Assembly: GCA_031315995.1 (NCBI GenBank)
Contig: JALDRG010000002.1
Location: 248,001-312,000, forward strand
Reading direction: 5' to 3'
Source: Nitrospira sp.
GTDB taxonomy: Bacteria > Nitrospirota > Nitrospiria > Nitrospirales > Nitrospiraceae
DNA length: 64,000 nucleotides
Made by a program: the position numbers and the translations under genes. The number at the start of each line of letters is the position of its first letter. Position 1 is the first letter of the stretch. Of this stretch, positions 61,228 to 64,000 are shown piece by piece. A model generated the notes under the pieces. It did not search any database and was not told where the DNA came from. It saw only the letters and a program-made list of their open reading frames with translations.

Positions 61228-61418
61228 TCGCCAGTCTCTCCTTCAAAGCGTGCCGAATTCTACTGGAAGTGCGCCGCAATCTGCAATTCACCCAGCTCGG
61301 GTTCGAGACCAAAACCTGCGATTTGATTGCTCACGCCTGCACGCATTGCTATACTGACGACGCTGCGCACACACTCATACGAACATCTCTCAGCTTTTCT
61401 TCAGGAGGAGACGCATCC

Positions 61419-62738
61419 ATGCATATCAGCGTGATTGGAACAGGCTATGTCGGCCTCGTGACCGGTGCCTGCTTCGCAGAATTCGGCGTGAACGTCACAT
61501 GTATGGACACTGATGAGCGCCGCATCGCCAGGCTTGAGAAGGGTGAAGTCCCGTTCTTCGAACCCGGCATCACCGAACTCGTCGCCAAAGGCATTAAAGA
61601 GGACCGGCTGCATTTCACGACCGACGTGGCGAAAGCCGTCGACAAAGCGCTGGTGATCTTCATCGCCGTCGGAACTCCTCCCAAATCAGACGGGTCGGCC
61701 GACCTGTCTTATGTCGAGGAAGTCGGTCGCGGAATCGCGAAAAACATGACCGGCTACAAGGTCATTGTCACCAAGTCGACGGTTCCCGTCGGCACCGGTG
61801 AAAAATTACGCGAGGTCATCAAGGCCAATCAAACCGGCCGCTTCCGATTCGACATCGTGTCCAATCCGGAATTCCTGCGCGAAGGGTCCGCCATTGAAGA
61901 CTTCATGCGGCCCAACCGCGTCGTGATCGGTGCGGATAGTGAGCAGGCCGTCGCGATCATGAAAGACCTGTATCGGCCGCTGTACCTCCTGGAAACGCCG
62001 ATTGTCGTGACCGACATTCCGACCGCTGAAATGATCAAATACGCCTCCAACGCGTTTCTCGCCGTCAAAATTTCCTTCATCAACGAAATCGCCACGGTGT
62101 GCGAAAAGGTGGGCGCCGACGTGCAGTTGGTCTCCAAGGGTATGGGCCTCGACACTCGCATCGGAAACAAATTTCTGCATGCCGGGCCAGGATTCGGAGG
62201 CTCGTGTTTCCCGAAAGACTTGGCCGCCCTCGTCCAGACAGGTGAGCGCGTAGGATACCCGTTTCAGATTGCAGGGGCCGCAGCCAAGGTGAACTATGAA
62301 CAACACCTGCGGATGGTCGAGAAGGTCAAAGAAGCCTGCGGAGGTGTGAAGGGGAAAACGCTTGGCGTCTTGGGCCTTTCCTTCAAACCCAACACCAATG
62401 ATATGCGGGAAGCCCCCTCGCTGACGATCTTGGGCGAATTGATGAAGGAAGGGGCGACGATTCGCGCTTACGACCCAGCCTCCATGGAAGAATCGACGAA
62501 ACTCTTGCCGGGCATGGTGCCCTGCCAGGATACTTATGACGTCGCGGAAGGCGCCGACGGACTGATCATCATGACCGAGTGGAACCAGTTTCGAAATCTC
62601 GATTTCGAACGGCTCAAGAAATCCATGCGGCAGCCACTGCTCCTGGATCTCCGCAATACCTATGAATCAGATCGTGTGGTCGGCTTCGGTTTCCGTCACG
62701 TCTCAGTCGGTCGCCCCACCAGAGATCCCGCCTCTTAA
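61419..62738 (+). CDS. ugd: UDP-glucose 6-dehydrogenase
   Basis: MHISVIGTGYVGLVTGACFAEFGVNV, GPGFGGSCFPKDLAAL; start at MHISV after GGAGGAG. Confidence 0.96.
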   Translation: MHISVIGTGYVGLVTGACFAEFGVNVTCMDTDERRIARLEKGEVPFFEPGITELVAKGIKEDRLHFTTDVAKAVDKALVIFIAVGTPPKSDGSADLSYVEEVGRGIAKNMTGYKVIVTKSTVPVGTGEKLREVIKANQTGRFRFDIVSNPEFLREGSAIEDFMRPNRVVIGADSEQAVAIMKDLYRPLYLLETPIVVTDIPTAEMIKYASNAFLAVKISFINEIATVCEKVGADVQLVSKGMGLDTRIGNKFLHAGPGFGGSCFPKDLAALVQTGERVGYPFQIAGAAAKVNYEQHLRMVEKVKEACGGVKGKTLGVLGLSFKPNTNDMREAPSLTILGELMKEGATIRAYDPASMEESTKLLPGMVPCQDTYDVAEGADGLIIMTEWNQFRNLDFERLKKSMRQPLLLDLRNTYESDRVVGFGFRHVSVGRPTRDPAS

Positions 62739-62759
62739 CCGGAAGGCCGGACGGCGACA

Positions 62760-63470
62760 CTAGCTGAGCAGCTTCGCCGGTTCGGCCTGGACCCCTTCTT
62801 TGGACTTGGGCTTATAGCCCATTCGATCGAGCACCTTCATAATCTTCGTCTTCAGTCGATCATCGGCTTCAGCCAAGGCCGTGGCAAGGGGCTCGACGGC
62901 GGGCTTTCCGATCTTCCGGATGATCTCCGTCGCCGACTGGCGAACATCGTCTTCCTCTGCCGCCAACAACGGCACGAGAGACGAGACGGCTGACCCACCG
63001 ATCTTGATCAACGAATCATACGCTCGTTGCCGCACATCGCCGACCTCGTCGGTGAGCGCTCCCACCAGCGGCATGACCGCTCGCGGATCTTTCAACTCGC
63101 CCAAGACTTCCGCTGCATATTTCCGATTGAGCCAGTGCGAATCCTTGAGATCGATCAACATCGCATCGGCCTTCGCTGCATTCGGATCCTTCGCACGAAT
63201 CCGGAAGCTCTTGGCGATGCGTTTGCCGCCTTCTTCCACAACGCGGATCGTCGCCCCATCACCGGGCTTGATCTTGAGGAAGTCTTCGAGAGCCTCGTCG
63301 CCGACATCCAGCACGACGGTTTTTCCGTCGTATGCGAGCAACTCGACCTCCAGCTGCTTGGCTTCGGGATTGACGGCCACGACCCGCTCCGTCACCAAGT
63401 TGAACCCGTCCTTCTTGGTGCCGCCCTTCGGTCCGATTTGAATCAATTTTGCCGGTGCTTCTTCTGCCAT
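62760..63470 (-). CDS. HEAT-repeat protein with unique N-terminal domain
   Basis: LGELKDPRAVMPLVGALTDEVGDVRQRAYDSLIKIG and following HEAT-like repeats. Confidence 0.88.
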   Translation of the reverse strand: MAEEAPAKLIQIGPKGGTKKDGFNLVTERVVAVNPEAKQLEVELLAYDGKTVVLDVGDEALEDFLKIKPGDGATIRVVEEGGKRIAKSFRIRAKDPNAAKADAMLIDLKDSHWLNRKYAAEVLGELKDPRAVMPLVGALTDEVGDVRQRAYDSLIKIGGSAVSSLVPLLAAEEDDVRQSATEIIRKIGKPAVEPLATALAEADDRLKTKIMKVLDRMGYKPKSKEGVQAEPAKLLS

Positions 63471-63490
63471 AGTAAAGTTCCTTTATCGGG

Positions 63491-64000
63491 TTATGACGAG
63501 GTCGCCTGTTTCCATCCCAAGCTCGCAAGGACACCTTCGACTGTTTCCTGCACCATCGTATTTTCGTCTTCCAAGAGGGGAAGCAGCGGCTCGATTGCCT
63601 GCTTCGCGCCCAACCGTGCCAATGATTCCGCAGCATTTCGACGCACGAGCCAGTCCTCATCTTGAAGGGACTGGATCAACGCATCGGCACTACGCGGATC
63701 GCCGATTTTTCCCAGCGCTTCCGCGGCATGGCGCCGCACCATCCAATTGGAACCCAACAGGCCGCCGATCAGGGCATCAACGGCCCGCGTATCGCCGATC
63801 TTTTTGAGGACCCGCGCGACATCTTCCCGCACGGTGCCGTCACCGAGCGCGTCGATCAATCCCGGCGTTGCCCGTGAGTCGCCGATCCGCTCCAATGCCC
63901 ACACCGCCGCCGTTCTGACAGCCCCATCCTTATCCTTCAAAGCCACCATGAGCGGATCCACCGCGCGAGGATCGCGGAAGCGTCCCAGCGCATTCGCCGC
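63491..64000 (-). CDS. HEAT-repeat protein, N-terminus beyond window
   Basis: Repeats such as ALGKIGDPRSADALIQSLQDEDWLVRRNAAESLARLG; reading frame open to window end. Confidence 0.88.
   Translation of the reverse strand, partial: AANALGRFRDPRAVDPLMVALKDKDGAVRTAAVWALERIGDSRATPGLIDALGDGTVREDVARVLKKIGDTRAVDALIGGLLGSNWMVRRHAAEALGKIGDPRSADALIQSLQDEDWLVRRNAAESLARLGAKQAIEPLLPLLEDENTMVQETVEGVLASLGWKQATSS

Noticed and set aside
1-64000. CRISPR arrays, transposases, integrases, prophage genes
   Set aside because: No repeat-spacer pattern or recombinase motif seen. The tRNA-Pro has no adjacent integrase or attachment-site repeat that I could see.

Overview
GC-rich chromosomal window with dense, mostly minus-strand coding and no recognisable mobile element, CRISPR array or phage. 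Gene content suggests a Nitrospira-like (Nitrospirota) bacterium; this is an inference from family-level similarity, not a search result. Main blocks: (i) membrane glycosyltransferase fragment, PAP2, TolB-like, M1 peptidase, dual-receiver regulator, ftsY, ybeY, phoH; (ii) a ~14 kb type IV pilus locus with pilY1, two separate minor-pilin sets flanking a PilB/GspE ATPase, and a prepilin peptidase; (iii) rlmB, cysS, dedA, surE, tRNA-Pro(GGG), merR, ihf; (iv) an aspartate-family operon (aminotransferase, hom, thrC, apgM-like, lysC, cimA) with no classical thrB; (v) pdxJ, nnrDE, tsaE, lapA-like, mutS; (vi) two small exported proteins behind a strong candidate promoter; (vii) the translation/RNA operon rimP-nusA-infB-DUF503-rbfA-truB-rpsO-pnp-M16; (viii) small redox genes including a nitrosocyanin-like cupredoxin; (ix) spermidine-synthase-like protein, CBS protein, UDP-glucose dehydrogenase and HEAT-repeat proteins. 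Best leads: the apgM-like gene as a likely alternative homoserine kinase, a long inverted repeat in the pnp leader, a nitrosocyanin-like cupredoxin, a MutS C-terminal tail encoded in the -1 frame after the stop codon, and the duplicated minor-pilin locus with an oversized PilX-like protein. All family calls come from reading motifs by eye; no database search was run.
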